A DNA stretch of 64,000 nt from Collinsella aerofaciens (GCF_015670795.1 NZ_JADPCJ010000001.1:144710-208709); one strand, 5' to 3'; numbered from the stretch's first letter, positions 25,751-34,695 are shown. A program made the numbers and translations. The notes: generated from the sequence alone by a model not told the origin.

Positions 25751-26812
25751 TCACTCACTACCACGCGCAACTTTTTCATAAATACTCTCCAGTTTTTTGA
25801 GATAAGCCTTCATGGAGTAACGTTCAATAATGGTTTGGCGACCGCGTTGGGCAATCATACGAGCCCAGTCAGGGGCCTCGATGCACCTGCTCATCGCCTT
25901 CGCAAGACCCTCTGGGTCACGCGGCTCTACAAGCAGACCGTTTACCCCATCATCGATGAGACTTGGTAGGCCGCCCACTCTAGTGGCGATGGAGGCACAC
26001 CCAGCTGCCATAGACTCGAGCACGCACATGGGCAACCCTTCAGCATCCGAGGGGAGCACGGATGTAAGGCATTCATCGGAAAGTCTTGCCTTCATGAGAT
26101 CGTCGGCCCAGCCAAGAAACTCGACGTTGCGTCCAACGCCCAACTCGTTGGCGAGCTGCTGATAGCTTTCCAGTTCTTCGCCACCCCCAGCAAGCATTAC
26201 TTTCGTTTCGGGATGGGTCAAAAGAAGACAGCGAACAGCCCTAAGAAGGGTATCTACACCCTTCTTAGGGCACATGCGTCCCAAGAAGTAAAACTTCGTA
26301 GGATCCTTTTGCTCACTTACCTCCTGCGGAACAAATACAGCATTTTCAAGCACCACGATATTTGCTAGCTCAAACTTTCTGACGAAATAGCTCCTCCACT
26401 CCTCGGAGAGAGCTATGACTCGGGAAGCATTCTGCAGCATCCAGCGAACCTTCGTCTGTTCTTCGGCGCCCATATGTTCGTACTGGTTCTCAAAATCACC
26501 CTCATGAACATGGAGGATATAAGGCACATTAGCCTTTGCCGCTTCCTTGCAAATCAGATATTTTCTCTTGTAGCTCATGCCAAGCGCAGTGTGGATGTGG
26601 CAAACATCGCATTGTCGGAGTTCACGACGAACCTCGAAAAATGCTTGCGGAAACATCAAAATTTTCGTGAACTTCGATCCATCACGCATCGTTGCAACGA
26701 AATGAACCTCTCGACCCGTCGATGCGACCGCATCCAAGATATTCTTCTCAACAGTTGCTACGCCACCCCAGGCCTCAGGTGACGGCCCTACCATAAGCAC
26801 ACGACTAGCCAT
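25751..26812 (-). CDS. Family 4 glycosyltransferase
   Basis: This 353-residue GT-B enzyme starts at ATG 26812 (SRVLMVGPSPEAWGGVATVE). It has FYFLGRMCPKKGVDTLLRA and the donor motif LPSDAEGLPMCVLESMAAG followed by IATRVGGLPSLIDDG. A longer start at 26851 would overlap the true 3' end of the preceding gene. Confidence 0.9.
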   Translation of the reverse strand: MASRVLMVGPSPEAWGGVATVEKNILDAVASTGREVHFVATMRDGSKFTKILMFPQAFFEVRRELRQCDVCHIHTALGMSYKRKYLICKEAAKANVPYILHVHEGDFENQYEHMGAEEQTKVRWMLQNASRVIALSEEWRSYFVRKFELANIVVLENAVFVPQEVSEQKDPTKFYFLGRMCPKKGVDTLLRAVRCLLLTHPETKVMLAGGGEELESYQQLANELGVGRNVEFLGWADDLMKARLSDECLTSVLPSDAEGLPMCVLESMAAGCASIATRVGGLPSLIDDGVNGLLVEPRDPEGLAKAMSRCIEAPDWARMIAQRGRQTIIERYSMKAYLKKLESIYEKVARGSE

Positions 26813-26875
26813 GAAATCCAGCCCCTGCTTGCCGTGCCTTACCAGTAGCATCCGTTCTCCACTTCATTCGCATGT

Positions 26876-27784
26876 TCAGGCCGCTCTTCCATACTCGGCC
26901 TGATCCAGCTTGAGTTGTAAAGCTCCTTGGAGATAGGTTTGAGGTCCCAGCGCTTCCCCTTGATACCGAAAAGCATCTGAACCATCCCCCCCATGAATCG
27001 CTTGCCGCCCAGAACGTTTCACGTGAGATGCCAGGGGAAAACCATACGCTCCACAGCCAATGATTGCGACATCAAACTCCCTGGAGTCAACTTCAAACTC
27101 AAGATGCTTCAAAGCATCAAACCAATCGGTATAACGGGCATCAGCGCTGCCCGCTATCGTTTGAGGTGGAACGAGTGTCTGCAATTCAAAGTCTGGTAAT
27201 AAGTTTCTATTAGCAAACAACTGCTCTTTCCGTGAATACTGAGCTTCAATACTTTTTGCAAAAGGGTGAACAACAAGCACGCGCTTGCCAGAAAGAGCTG
27301 CCGTCCACGGATTGCCCTGATTTCGATAAGGCTCAAGGTTTTCTAGATATGAAATGGTGATGCCTTTAGCACAAACCTCTTTCAAAAGCCATTGCTGCAT
27401 GAATGAGTCCCAATAGGCCAGGGCATCCAAATCGGCTGCCGATTTGGCCATGAGAAGACCGAAACGCCTGATATGTTCGTCGTCTGCCGGGAAAAAGCCA
27501 GGCCCTACCGCCATGCGTTTCTGAACATAGAGAGGAATGGCCTTATCGTATCCTTTGGCAACGCCAAGCGCCCAAGCGGTTGCACGAGCCTCTTGACTAC
27601 CAAACCGGCCTACCATGATTGGCTTACCAGATAAAATTAAGTTCGAAATAACCGTATTGAAATCGTCGCGATTTAATGCAGACTTTGGCAAATATTCTTG
27701 TTTGCCGGCCTTATATGCAAACCGTCTCACACAATATCGCAACTGCATTGCGCGATATTCGATTTTGCCTTTATTCATGTTCAT
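26876..27784 (-). CDS. GT-D fold glycosyltransferase-like protein, frameshifted in a G tract
   Basis: The 302-residue frame matches GT-D/DUF1792-like proteins: IMVGRFGSQEARA near 58, NPWTAALSGKRVLVVHPFAK near 163 and IIGCGAYGFPLASHVKRSGR near 243. After Q-A-I-H-G-G the frame departs from the family at a run of seven G (plus-strand C, 26986-26992). Removing one G gives GGMVQMLFGIKGKRWD and a C-terminus VENGCYW with stop at 26839-26841, the expected family end. The gene is therefore switched off, recently mutated or mis-sequenced here. It overlaps the acetyltransferase gene before it by 14 bases. Confidence 0.85.
   Translation of the reverse strand: MNMNKGKIEYRAMQLRYCVRRFAYKAGKQEYLPKSALNRDDFNTVISNLILSGKPIMVGRFGSQEARATAWALGVAKGYDKAIPLYVQKRMAVGPGFFPADDEHIRRFGLLMAKSAADLDALAYWDSFMQQWLLKEVCAKGITISYLENLEPYRNQGNPWTAALSGKRVLVVHPFAKSIEAQYSRKEQLFANRNLLPDFELQTLVPPQTIAGSADARYTDWFDALKHLEFEVDSREFDVAIIGCGAYGFPLASHVKRSGRQAIHGGDGSDAFRYQGEALGPQTYLQGALQLKLDQAEYGRAA
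26986..26992 (-). repeat. Seven-G tract at the frameshift of the GT-D gene
   Basis: Seven C on the plus strand. Six or nine would restore the family C-terminus and extend the gene from 26876 to 26839. Confidence 0.8.
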
Positions 27785-28298
27785 CGAATCCTGGTCTCAT
27801 AGAAATCATGCGAGCAGGAACCCCCCCCCAGATTGAATACTCAGGCTCTACATCTTTGGTTACGACGGCACCGGCGGCAATAACGGAATGATCAGAGACG
27901 TGGACACCCTTTAGAATCGTCACTCCACTGCCCATCCACACGTCGTTACCGATAACGACATCCTGGTCGTTATCGGGGAGCTTGTCCTCATCGGTAAGCT
28001 CCATCATGGGGCGATCGAGGATGTCGGTGCGGTGATCGCCGGTGATAACGGTAAGGTTGGGTCCGCTCATGACATAGTCGCCGATGTGAATTTTCGCCCG
28101 GGTTGTGAGCAGCGTTGCTCCAGGGCCAAGGTACACGTCATGGCCCATGTAGATATTGCCCGCTCCGGCAATCTCGCTGCGGCGGCCCAGGGTCACGTTC
28201 TTGCCGCAAGCAGCAAAGGAGCGGCGCAACGAGGGCATTAGAAGAAGCTTGTTATAGGCACGTGAGACACCGTCAAGAATCTTATAGACAAGACCCAT
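27771..28298 (-). CDS. Hexapeptide-repeat acetyltransferase (maltose O-acetyltransferase type) with nine-G tract
   Basis: This 175-residue protein starts at ATG 28298 behind GGAGGAAGG; the longer open frame to 28541 is a shadow of the epimerase gene. Beta-helix repeats (VTLGRRSEIAG, IYMGHDVYLGPGA, VVIGNDVWMGSGV, VHVSDHSVIAAGAVV) and a catalytic-type TGDHRTD histidine are present. A nine-G tract (27821-27829 plus strand) encodes WGGVPAR near residue 156. Confidence 0.9.
   Translation of the reverse strand: MGLVYKILDGVSRAYNKLLLMPSLRRSFAACGKNVTLGRRSEIAGAGNIYMGHDVYLGPGATLLTTRAKIHIGDYVMSGPNLTVITGDHRTDILDRPMMELTDEDKLPDNDQDVVIGNDVWMGSGVTILKGVHVSDHSVIAAGAVVTKDVEPEYSIWGGVPARMISMRPGFDEHE
27821..27829 (-). 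repeat. Nine-G tract in the acetyltransferase gene
   Basis: Nine C on the plus strand, in frame. A slip would replace the last 17 or so residues. Confidence 0.75.
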
Positions 28299-28300
28299 GG

Positions 28301-29482
28301 CTAAGCCTTCCTCCACACCATCTTGTCCACCACGCCGGTGTAGCTCTGGATGATCTTGACCACCTTGGTGGACACGGTCTCGTCGGCGTAATCGGGGACG
28401 GGCGCCTCGGGCAGCGACCCCTCCGCGTCGAGCTCGACGGCGGTGTGGACGGCCTGGAGCAGGCCCCGCTCGCTGATGCCGGCCAGCGTGAAGCAGGCCT
28501 TGTCCAGGGCCTCGGGGCGCTCGGTGGAGGTGCGGATGCAAACGGCCGGGAACGGGCGGCCGATACTCGCGAAGAAGCTGGACTCCTCGGGCAGGGTGCC
28601 GGAGTCTGAGACCACGGCGAAGGCGTTCATCTGCAGGCAGTTATAGTCGTGGAAGCCCATAGGTTCGTGCATGCGCACGCGCGGGTCAAGCTTGAACCCG
28701 GTGGCCTCCAGGCGCTTACGGGAGCGCGGGTGGCAGGAGTACAGGATCGGCATGTCGTACTTCTCGGCCAGCGCGTTGATCGCGGTGAACAGGCTCGTGA
28801 AGTTGGCCTCGGTGTCGATGTTCTCCTCGCGGTGGGCGGAGAGCAGCATGTAGCGCTTGGGCTCCAGGCCGAGCTCGGTCAGGACGCCCGACGCCTCGAT
28901 CTTGTCCAGGTTAGCGCGCAGGACCTCTGCCATGGGAGAACCCGTGACGTAGGTGCGCTCCGGGGCGCAGCCGGTGTCCTTGAGGTAGCGGCGGGCGTGC
29001 TCGGAGTAGGCAAGGTTGACGTCGGAGATCACGTCGACGATGCGGCGGTTGGTCTCCTCGGGCAGGCACTCGTCCTTGCAGCGGTTTCCCGCCTCCATGT
29101 GGAAGATGGGGATGTGCAGGCGCTTTGCCGCGATGGCGGACAGGCAGCTGTTGGTGTCGCCCAGGATCAACAGGGCGTCGGGCTGGACCTGGACCATGAG
29201 CCTGTAGCTCGCGGCGATGATGTTGCCCACGGTCTCGCCCAGGTCGGCGCCCACGGCGTCCAGGTAGACGTCCGGATCGTCCAGCGACAGGTCGCGGAAG
29301 AAGATGCCGTTCAAGGTGTAGTCGTAGTTCTGCCCGGTGTGCGCCAGCAGGCAGTCGAAGTGGCGGCGGCACTTCTTGATGACCTCGGACAGGCGGATGA
29401 CCTCGGGGCGCGTGCCCACGATGATCAGGAGCTTCAGGCGGCCGTCATCCTCGAATGCAATATCGGAATAGTCCTTGCCCAT
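28301..29482 (-). CDS. capG: UDP-HexNAc 2-epimerase, probable CapG/FnlC of UDP-L-FucNAc synthesis
   Basis: This 393-residue enzyme has the WecB-family motifs IIVGTRPEVIRLSEVI, HTGQNYD, ILGDTNSCLSA, FHMEAGNRCKDECLPEE and SDSGTLPEESSFF. Placed directly after capE and capF, it most likely performs the last step, 2-epimerisation to UDP-N-acetyl-L-fucosamine, rather than UDP-GlcNAc to UDP-ManNAc. The assignment rests on the three-gene context. Confidence 0.88.
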   Translation of the reverse strand: MGKDYSDIAFEDDGRLKLLIIVGTRPEVIRLSEVIKKCRRHFDCLLAHTGQNYDYTLNGIFFRDLSLDDPDVYLDAVGADLGETVGNIIAASYRLMVQVQPDALLILGDTNSCLSAIAAKRLHIPIFHMEAGNRCKDECLPEETNRRIVDVISDVNLAYSEHARRYLKDTGCAPERTYVTGSPMAEVLRANLDKIEASGVLTELGLEPKRYMLLSAHREENIDTEANFTSLFTAINALAEKYDMPILYSCHPRSRKRLEATGFKLDPRVRMHEPMGFHDYNCLQMNAFAVVSDSGTLPEESSFFASIGRPFPAVCIRTSTERPEALDKACFTLAGISERGLLQAVHTAVELDAEGSLPEAPVPDYADETVSTKVVKIIQSYTGVVDKMVWRKA

Positions 29483-29486
29483 GCGG

Positions 29487-30704
29487 CTAGACCTCCTCGT
29501 AGTAGGTGTCGGGGCTCTCGGGGTCGAAAGGCTCGTTGGCCCACATGATCGTCACGAGGTCCTCGGTGTCGGACAGGTTAGTGATGGAGTGCGTATAGCC
29601 GGGGATCATCTCGACCACGCGCATGTCGCTCCCCTTGACGACGTACTCGTCGACGGGGAACGGGTTGCCCTTGGAATCCTCCCCCACCTTCCTCAGCTTG
29701 ATGGAGGCGGTGCCGGAGACCACCAGGAACCTCTCCCACTTGCTCATGTGCCAGTGGTTGCCCTTGGTGATGCCGGGCCTCGAGACGTTGACGGAGACCT
29801 GGCCGCGCTCGGGCGTGCGCAGGAACTCCGTGAACGAGCCGCGTGCGTCCGTGTTGGGCCTGAGGCCGTAGGCGAAGTTGCCCGGCTCGTAGTAGGACAG
29901 GAACGTGCTCCAGAGCTTCTTGGAGAAGGAGCCCTCGGTGAGGTCGGGCACCGAGAGGGACTCGCGGCTGTCTCGGAAGCTGTCGAGCAGGCAGACGATC
30001 TCGCCCAGGGACTTCACGTCGGTGTCGGGGACGTAGCAGAAATCATCACCGTCGACACGCTCGAGCCCGTCGTAGCCGCAGCGGTGCTCCTCCCCCAGCA
30101 GCGTGCCCAGCATCTCGCCGACCAGGTCGTCGATGTAGAGGAGCTCAAGCTCCACCGAGGGGTCGTTCACGGTGTAGGGGCTTCCGTTCGCGATGGCGTC
30201 GCAGAAGGTCGCCACGGCGGAGTTGTAGCGCGGTCGGCACCACTTGCCGTAGAGGTTGGGGAAGCGGTAGATGAGCACGGGGGCGCCGGTGCGATCCGAG
30301 TACTCGCGGAACAGCCCCTCCCCCGCGAGCTTGGACTCGCCGTAGACCGAGCCCTCGAAGCGGCCCGAGAGGCTCGCCTGCGCGGAGCTGGAGAGCATGA
30401 CGGGGCACCTGTTGCCGTGGCGCTCGAGGGCGTCGAGCAGCGTCGAGGCGAACCCGAAATTGCCCTCCATGAACTCGGATTGCTCCTTTGGGCGGTTGAC
30501 GCCGGCCAGGTTGAAGACGAAGTCCGCGCGCGAGCAGTAGTCCTCCAGCTCCTCCTGGGTCGAGTCGATGTCGTACTCCATGACCTCGAGGGGCAGCAGG
30601 CCCGCAAATCTCTCGCGGCGGTCCTTGCCGTCGCGTATGTTCTTCAGCGCGCAGCAGAGGTTCCTGCCCACGAAGCCCCTGGCGCCAGTGACGAGGACGC
30701 GCAC
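29487..30704 (-). CDS. capF: CapF/FnlB-type reductase with C-terminal cupin
   Basis: This 405-residue protein joins a reductase domain (MRVLVTGARGFVGRNL, SGRFEGSVYGESKLAGE with Y-x3-K) to a cupin domain from about residue 265 with the metal-binding histidines of KGNHWHMSKWERFLVV. This two-domain form defines CapF, which acts between CapE and CapG in UDP-L-FucNAc synthesis. It begins one base after capE ends and stops four bases before capG. Confidence 0.92.
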   Translation of the reverse strand: MRVLVTGARGFVGRNLCCALKNIRDGKDRRERFAGLLPLEVMEYDIDSTQEELEDYCSRADFVFNLAGVNRPKEQSEFMEGNFGFASTLLDALERHGNRCPVMLSSSAQASLSGRFEGSVYGESKLAGEGLFREYSDRTGAPVLIYRFPNLYGKWCRPRYNSAVATFCDAIANGSPYTVNDPSVELELLYIDDLVGEMLGTLLGEEHRCGYDGLERVDGDDFCYVPDTDVKSLGEIVCLLDSFRDSRESLSVPDLTEGSFSKKLWSTFLSYYEPGNFAYGLRPNTDARGSFTEFLRTPERGQVSVNVSRPGITKGNHWHMSKWERFLVVSGTASIKLRKVGEDSKGNPFPVDEYVVKGSDMRVVEMIPGYTHSITNLSDTEDLVTIMWANEPFDPESPDTYYEEV

Positions 30705-30705
30705 C

Positions 30706-31764
30706 CTACTGCACCGCCTCGTGCTCGCGGCCCTCCAGGGCCAACTGCACGTACTCGGCGGTCTTGATCTTGGCGATGGTGCCCTCCACGTCGAGCCTCT
30801 CGGTGTTGTGGGAGGTGTAGGACTCGTCTGCCTGGGTCTCCACCTCGCCGTCCACGACGAACTTGTCGTAGTTCAGGTCGCGCGAGTCGCAGGCCACGCG
30901 GTAGTAGCCGCCCATGTCCTCGGCGCGCAGGCGCTCCTCGCGGGTCATGAGGGTCTCGAACAGCTTCTCGCCGTGGCGGGTGCCGATCACCTGGGTGCCG
31001 ACGCGGCCGAAGACCTCCTGGACGGCCTCGGCGAGGTCGCCGATGGTCGAGGCCGGCGCCTTCTGGATGAACAGGTCGCCGGGGTTGGCGTGCTCGAAGG
31101 CGAACTGCACCAGGTCCACCGCCTCGTCCAGGTTCATGAGGAAGCGGGTCATGTTGGGGTCGGTGACCGTCAGCGGCTCGCCCTTCCTGATGCGGTCGAT
31201 GAAGAGGGGAATGACCGAGCCGCGCGAGCACATGACGTTGCCGTAGCGGGTGCAGCAGATGGTGGTGCGGCCGGCGCCGTTGCGGGCGTTGGCGTAGATG
31301 ATGGACTCCATCATGGCCTTGGACTTGCCCATGGCGTTGATGGGGTATGCGGCCTTGTCCGTGGACAGGCACACGACGCGGTCGACGCCCTCGTCGATGG
31401 CTGCGTGGAGCACGTTGTCCGTGCCGATGACGTTGGTGCGGACGGCCTCCATGGGGAAGAACTCGCAGGAGGGCACCTGCTTGAGTGCGGCGGCGTGGAA
31501 GATGTAGTCCACGCCGTGCATGGCGTCGCGCACGCTCTGGGCGTTGCGGACGTCGCCGATGAAGAATCGCACCTTGGAGGCGAGTTCGGGCGACCTCTCC
31601 TGCAGGCGGTGGCGCATGTCGTCCTGCTTCTTCTCGTCGCGCGAGAAGATGCGGATCTCGGCCAGGTCGGTGTTCATGAAGTGCTTGAGCACGGTGTTGC
31701 CGAACGAGCCGGTGCCGCCCGTGATCATGAGGGTCTTGTCTTTAAAGGTGGTCGAATCGTTCAT
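30706..31764 (-). CDS. capE: CapE/FnlA-type UDP-GlcNAc 4,6-dehydratase/5-epimerase
   Basis: This 352-residue SDR enzyme has MITGGTGSFGNTVLKHF, RIFSRDEKKQDDMR and STDKAAYPINAMGKSKAMM, as in CapE and related dehydratases. It starts the UDP-L-FucNAc branch from UDP-GlcNAc. The start ATG abuts the stop of the WecG-like gene, with AAGGAAGG inside that gene end. Confidence 0.92.
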   Translation of the reverse strand: MNDSTTFKDKTLMITGGTGSFGNTVLKHFMNTDLAEIRIFSRDEKKQDDMRHRLQERSPELASKVRFFIGDVRNAQSVRDAMHGVDYIFHAAALKQVPSCEFFPMEAVRTNVIGTDNVLHAAIDEGVDRVVCLSTDKAAYPINAMGKSKAMMESIIYANARNGAGRTTICCTRYGNVMCSRGSVIPLFIDRIRKGEPLTVTDPNMTRFLMNLDEAVDLVQFAFEHANPGDLFIQKAPASTIGDLAEAVQEVFGRVGTQVIGTRHGEKLFETLMTREERLRAEDMGGYYRVACDSRDLNYDKFVVDGEVETQADESYTSHNTERLDVEGTIAKIKTAEYVQLALEGREHEAVQ

Positions 31765-32541
31765 CTATTTGCCTTCCTTACGTTTGGCTTTTGTAAACTG
31801 GTAAAAGAGAAATTTCGTATTAGTTACGAGGTAACGTTTGAAGAGTCGCTTCGGCTCCTGCATCAATCGATAGAGCCACTCAAGACTCAGGTTTTGCATC
31901 CACATCGGCGCCTCTGGCACCACGCCAGCGAGAACGTTGAACGCGCCACCGACGCCAATCATCAAAGGTTGGGGGCCGCCTTTAAGCTCATGCATGAGGA
32001 CTTCCTGACGGGGTGCACCCAACGCGATCCATGCGAAGTCCGCACCTGATTCTGCGATGTGTCGGGATAGCTCTCGTTTCTCTCCATCGGAGAGCGGACG
32101 GAAGGCCGAAGGCTCCATGCCGGCGATTTTCAATCCCGGATATTCCTCTTGAAGTGAATCTTTGAGAGCCTCGAGGTTCTTCTGCTCGTTGCCGTAAAAG
32201 TAGTGGCTCCATCCTTGCTGCGCGGAAATGCTGAATATCTCTCGCATCAGATCGGGACCGGTCACACGCCCCATTGACTCGATTGTTTTGCATCCGATAA
32301 CAGATAAAGGTTTGCCGTCGGGAACGGACATGAGGGATTCGGCTTGGCAGACCCAATAGGAGGGGTCGTCATGAGCCATAACCGAGGTATGAGCATTTGA
32401 AACGCAAATATATTCGCCATGTAACTCATCTATATGACGAGTAAGAAACTCGACACACTCAGACATATTGGTTCCCGTGATCGGAACATCGATTACGGGA
32501 ACGCGCTTGAGTTCAGCGAATCTTGAATAGTCTTGGAGCAT
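31765..32541 (-). CDS. WecG/TagA/CpsF family glycosyltransferase
   Basis: This 258-residue enzyme starts at ATG 32541, overlapping the stop of the previous gene by one base (TAATG). Family marks are YICVSNAHTSVMAH, VPDGKPLS, SHYFYGNEQKNLEALKDSL and FAWIALGAPRQEVLMHELKG. It probably adds the second sugar, an N-acetylmannosaminyl-type step in relatives, to the undecaprenyl-linked first sugar. Confidence 0.92.
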   Translation of the reverse strand: MLQDYSRFAELKRVPVIDVPITGTNMSECVEFLTRHIDELHGEYICVSNAHTSVMAHDDPSYWVCQAESLMSVPDGKPLSVIGCKTIESMGRVTGPDLMREIFSISAQQGWSHYFYGNEQKNLEALKDSLQEEYPGLKIAGMEPSAFRPLSDGEKRELSRHIAESGADFAWIALGAPRQEVLMHELKGGPQPLMIGVGGAFNVLAGVVPEAPMWMQNLSLEWLYRLMQEPKRLFKRYLVTNTKFLFYQFTKAKRKEGK

Positions 32542-33254
32542 TAGCACGCACCCTTGCCGGTGATGACCTCGATCACCGTGAGGATGACGATCTTGAGGTC
32601 CGTAACGGGTCCGCGCTTGGCGATGTACTCCAAGTCTCGGCGGACCATGCCGTCGAACCCGGTCGAGTTGCGCTCCGTAACCTGCCACCAGCCGGTGATG
32701 CCGGGCTTCACGGCCAGGCGCTGCAGGTCGTACTCGGTGTACTCCGCGACCTCATTCGGCAACGGCGGGCGTGGGCCGACAACGGACATCTGGCCCAGGA
32801 ACACGTTGACGAACTGCGGGAACTCGTCGATGGAGTGCTTGCGGATGAACTTGCCTATCTTCGTGACGCGGGGGTCCTCCCTCATCTTGAACATGGCGCC
32901 GGCAATCTCGTTCTGTTCCTTGAGCTCAGCGAGGCGCTCGTCGGCATCTTTGTACATGCTGCGGAACTTCCACATGCGGAAGGTGGACAGGCTGCCGTCG
33001 CGGTGGGTCTGGCCCATGCGAATCTGGCTGTAGAAGGGGTTGCCCTCGCTCTCCAGGCGGATGGCCGCGGCCAAAATCAGGCTCGGAATGGCGATGACAG
33101 CCAACACGCAGCCGCTGAACACGATGTCGAACGTGCGTTTAACGGCCCGGTAGCCCAGACGCGTGCGGTCCCAGTCCTTCACGGCCTCCATGGCCTTGTA
33201 GCGAACGGTCACCTCGCCGCCACTCATGGCCTGGGCAACAAGCGCGGCCCCCAC
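32541..33254 (-). CDS. Short phosphoglycosyl transferase (WbaP/PglC type), initiating enzyme
   Basis: This 237-residue protein has one N-terminal re-entrant hydrophobic segment (FSGCVLAVIAIPSLILAAAI) and the catalytic core: FRMWKFRSMYKDAD, RVTKIGKFIRKHSIDEFPQ and MSVVGPRPPLPNEV. It would transfer a sugar-1-phosphate to undecaprenyl phosphate. The large N-terminal membrane domain of full WbaP is absent. The start is uncertain; GTG 33254 or ATG 33227 are possible. Confidence 0.92.
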   Translation of the reverse strand: MGAALVAQAMSGGEVTVRYKAMEAVKDWDRTRLGYRAVKRTFDIVFSGCVLAVIAIPSLILAAAIRLESEGNPFYSQIRMGQTHRDGSLSTFRMWKFRSMYKDADERLAELKEQNEIAGAMFKMREDPRVTKIGKFIRKHSIDEFPQFVNVFLGQMSVVGPRPPLPNEVAEYTEYDLQRLAVKPGITGWWQVTERNSTGFDGMVRRDLEYIAKRGPVTDLKIVILTVIEVITGKGAC

Positions 33255-33337
33255 CGGCGCTTCTGCTGAATATTCAGTTTAATCTGACGGTATTTCCTTC
33301 AAACCTACGTCCCGCCCCCGAGGATCCTCCCTGTTCC

Positions 33338-33362
33338 GTTTAGCTGTCGCCAACAGCTAAAC
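33338..33362 (-). promoter_or_regulatory. Hairpin between loaP and the phosphoglycosyl transferase gene
   Basis: A 10-bp perfect stem GTTTAGCTGT / ACAGCTAAAC with a 5-base loop spans the loaP stop codon. No T run follows, so it looks less like a terminator than a structure in the operon RNA. LoaP is known to act through an RNA hairpin in some operons, which makes this a candidate site. Confidence 0.5.
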
Positions 33363-33902
33363 GATCGCCTTTTTAAGGTTTCGCATTACGCGCTGCTCGG
33401 CCGAAAGCACCGCGAGACCAACGCGCGTAGTTACGCGACGGCCGCACAGGTTGAGCTCCAAATAAGCAGTGCTCTTGCGTCTATTAATGGTTTTGACAAG
33501 GCCTTCGTGGCCCAGCAACGGACCTGCCGTAACTACGACCTGGTCGCCGTCTTTTAGGGCCTCGCTCATGGGCACTACGCGGTCTCCCCTATGCGTAAAG
33601 CCGCCAATAAGCTGGACCTCTTCTTTTGCCAGCGGCACAAACTGACCGTCCTGGGATAACACCCGGGCAAAGTCGTCCATGCGTAGCAGGTACTGTTGCA
33701 CGGTACGGGGATCTGCCGTATCGCAGATAAGATAACCGGGAAAGAGCGGCTTGGTCGTATTGACCCATTCGCCGTGTACCTTGATCTCGGTCTGAAATTG
33801 GGGATAAAAGAGCTCCTGCATGACGCCAGCCGGCACCATATGCTCTATGCGCTCGCGCATTATGTCTTCGCGACCGTTAATGACCTGAATCACATACCAC
33901 AC
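33357..33902 (-). CDS. loaP: LoaP-type NusG paralogue, transcription antiterminator
   Basis: This 181-residue protein opens WYVIQVINGREDIMRERIE and has PLFPGYLICD, marks of the NGN domain. A KOW domain follows (ALKDGDQVVVTAGPLLGHEG). GTG 33902 is chosen, eight bases after AAGGGGG. LoaP proteins are encoded at the head of long polysaccharide or antibiotic operons and keep RNA polymerase processive; here it heads nearly 20 kb of co-directional capsule genes. The function is inferred from family and position. Confidence 0.88.
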   Translation of the reverse strand: MWYVIQVINGREDIMRERIEHMVPAGVMQELFYPQFQTEIKVHGEWVNTTKPLFPGYLICDTADPRTVQQYLLRMDDFARVLSQDGQFVPLAKEEVQLIGGFTHRGDRVVPMSEALKDGDQVVVTAGPLLGHEGLVKTINRRKSTAYLELNLCGRRVTTRVGLAVLSAEQRVMRNLKKAIV

Positions 33903-34655
33903 GAGCACCACCCCCTTGCTGTCTTACGTGTGGCTCACGGGGTTTGGGTATGGCTACGCCAGGGCGCTTGTGCGCGAAGGCGCTCCATATTCAAACCCTG
34001 AGCCCAGTTAGACAAGCACGTGGCTCTGCCCCACCGTGAACGGTATGTATAAGTGCAGTGGCTAGAGTCGCGAACGTGTATCGCAAAAATGAACGCGACT
34101 CCAGCTGGCTGCGCGCGATCCAGTCAAGCGGGAACAAAACTGGACCACGCGCAAACAGCTGTAGGACTGCTGCGATTTGTCATGAAATGCCGAATCGAAT
34201 GAACTTGCACATAGACAAGAACAAAATCATTCAATGCGATACGCATGACGACGCTATTGGGGCTCGTGGTTTTTCTGGCACCGCCGTTACGGCCGGATGC
34301 TGATCGACCCTGCGCTTTGCGGCTTACTGGAGCCGTGGGCACAGTTGAACCCATGTAACGATAGATATCCTAGCACAAGGCAACTAGAAACCGATTTAGG
34401 CCGTGCGCGGCAACATATCGTACATTTGCAGTGCTAAAGGGGGTTATTTTGCAAACTTGTTCACATTGACGCAGGTTTATGCGGGTGTAGTTGTTGGCAC
34501 GCACCGCCCGAGCCACAACGCTGACGGCGGGAAATGCAATAAGGAATTATGCTGGGTTAACAAACTATGTACAGAAGTGGGAAATAAATTGCGCAACTTT
34601 TTTGGGTGTGGGTGCTGGTGTGGAGTCACTTTGGTTTGCGCGGTGGCTGCATATG
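33903..34655. other. Long leader upstream of loaP, no gene seen
   Basis: About 750 bases lack a credible gene. Just above loaP lies an imperfect hairpin (33941-33953 with 33985-33997, 11 of 13 pairs). I could not place a confident promoter for the capsule operon; it must lie in this stretch or read through from the right. Confidence 0.5.
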
Positions 34656-34659
34656 AAAA

Positions 34660-34685
34660 AAAGCCTCCAGTTTCCCGGAGGCTTT
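34660..34685 (-). terminator. Rho-independent terminator of tRNA-Ala
   Basis: On the minus strand a 9-bp stem AAAGCCTCC / GGAGGCTTT with an 8-base loop is followed by more T, 11 bases below the tRNA 3' end. Confidence 0.85.
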
Positions 34686-34695
34686 GCATTCACGG

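Noticed and set aside
28299-28541. N-terminal extension of the 27771-28298 acetyltransferase
   Set aside because: The extra residues are Arg/Gly/His-rich frame noise inside the epimerase gene; ATG 28298 has its own strong ribosome site.
34058-34303. Possible small gene in the loaP leader
   Set aside because: No ribosome site, unlikely composition, and overlapping frames of equal quality.
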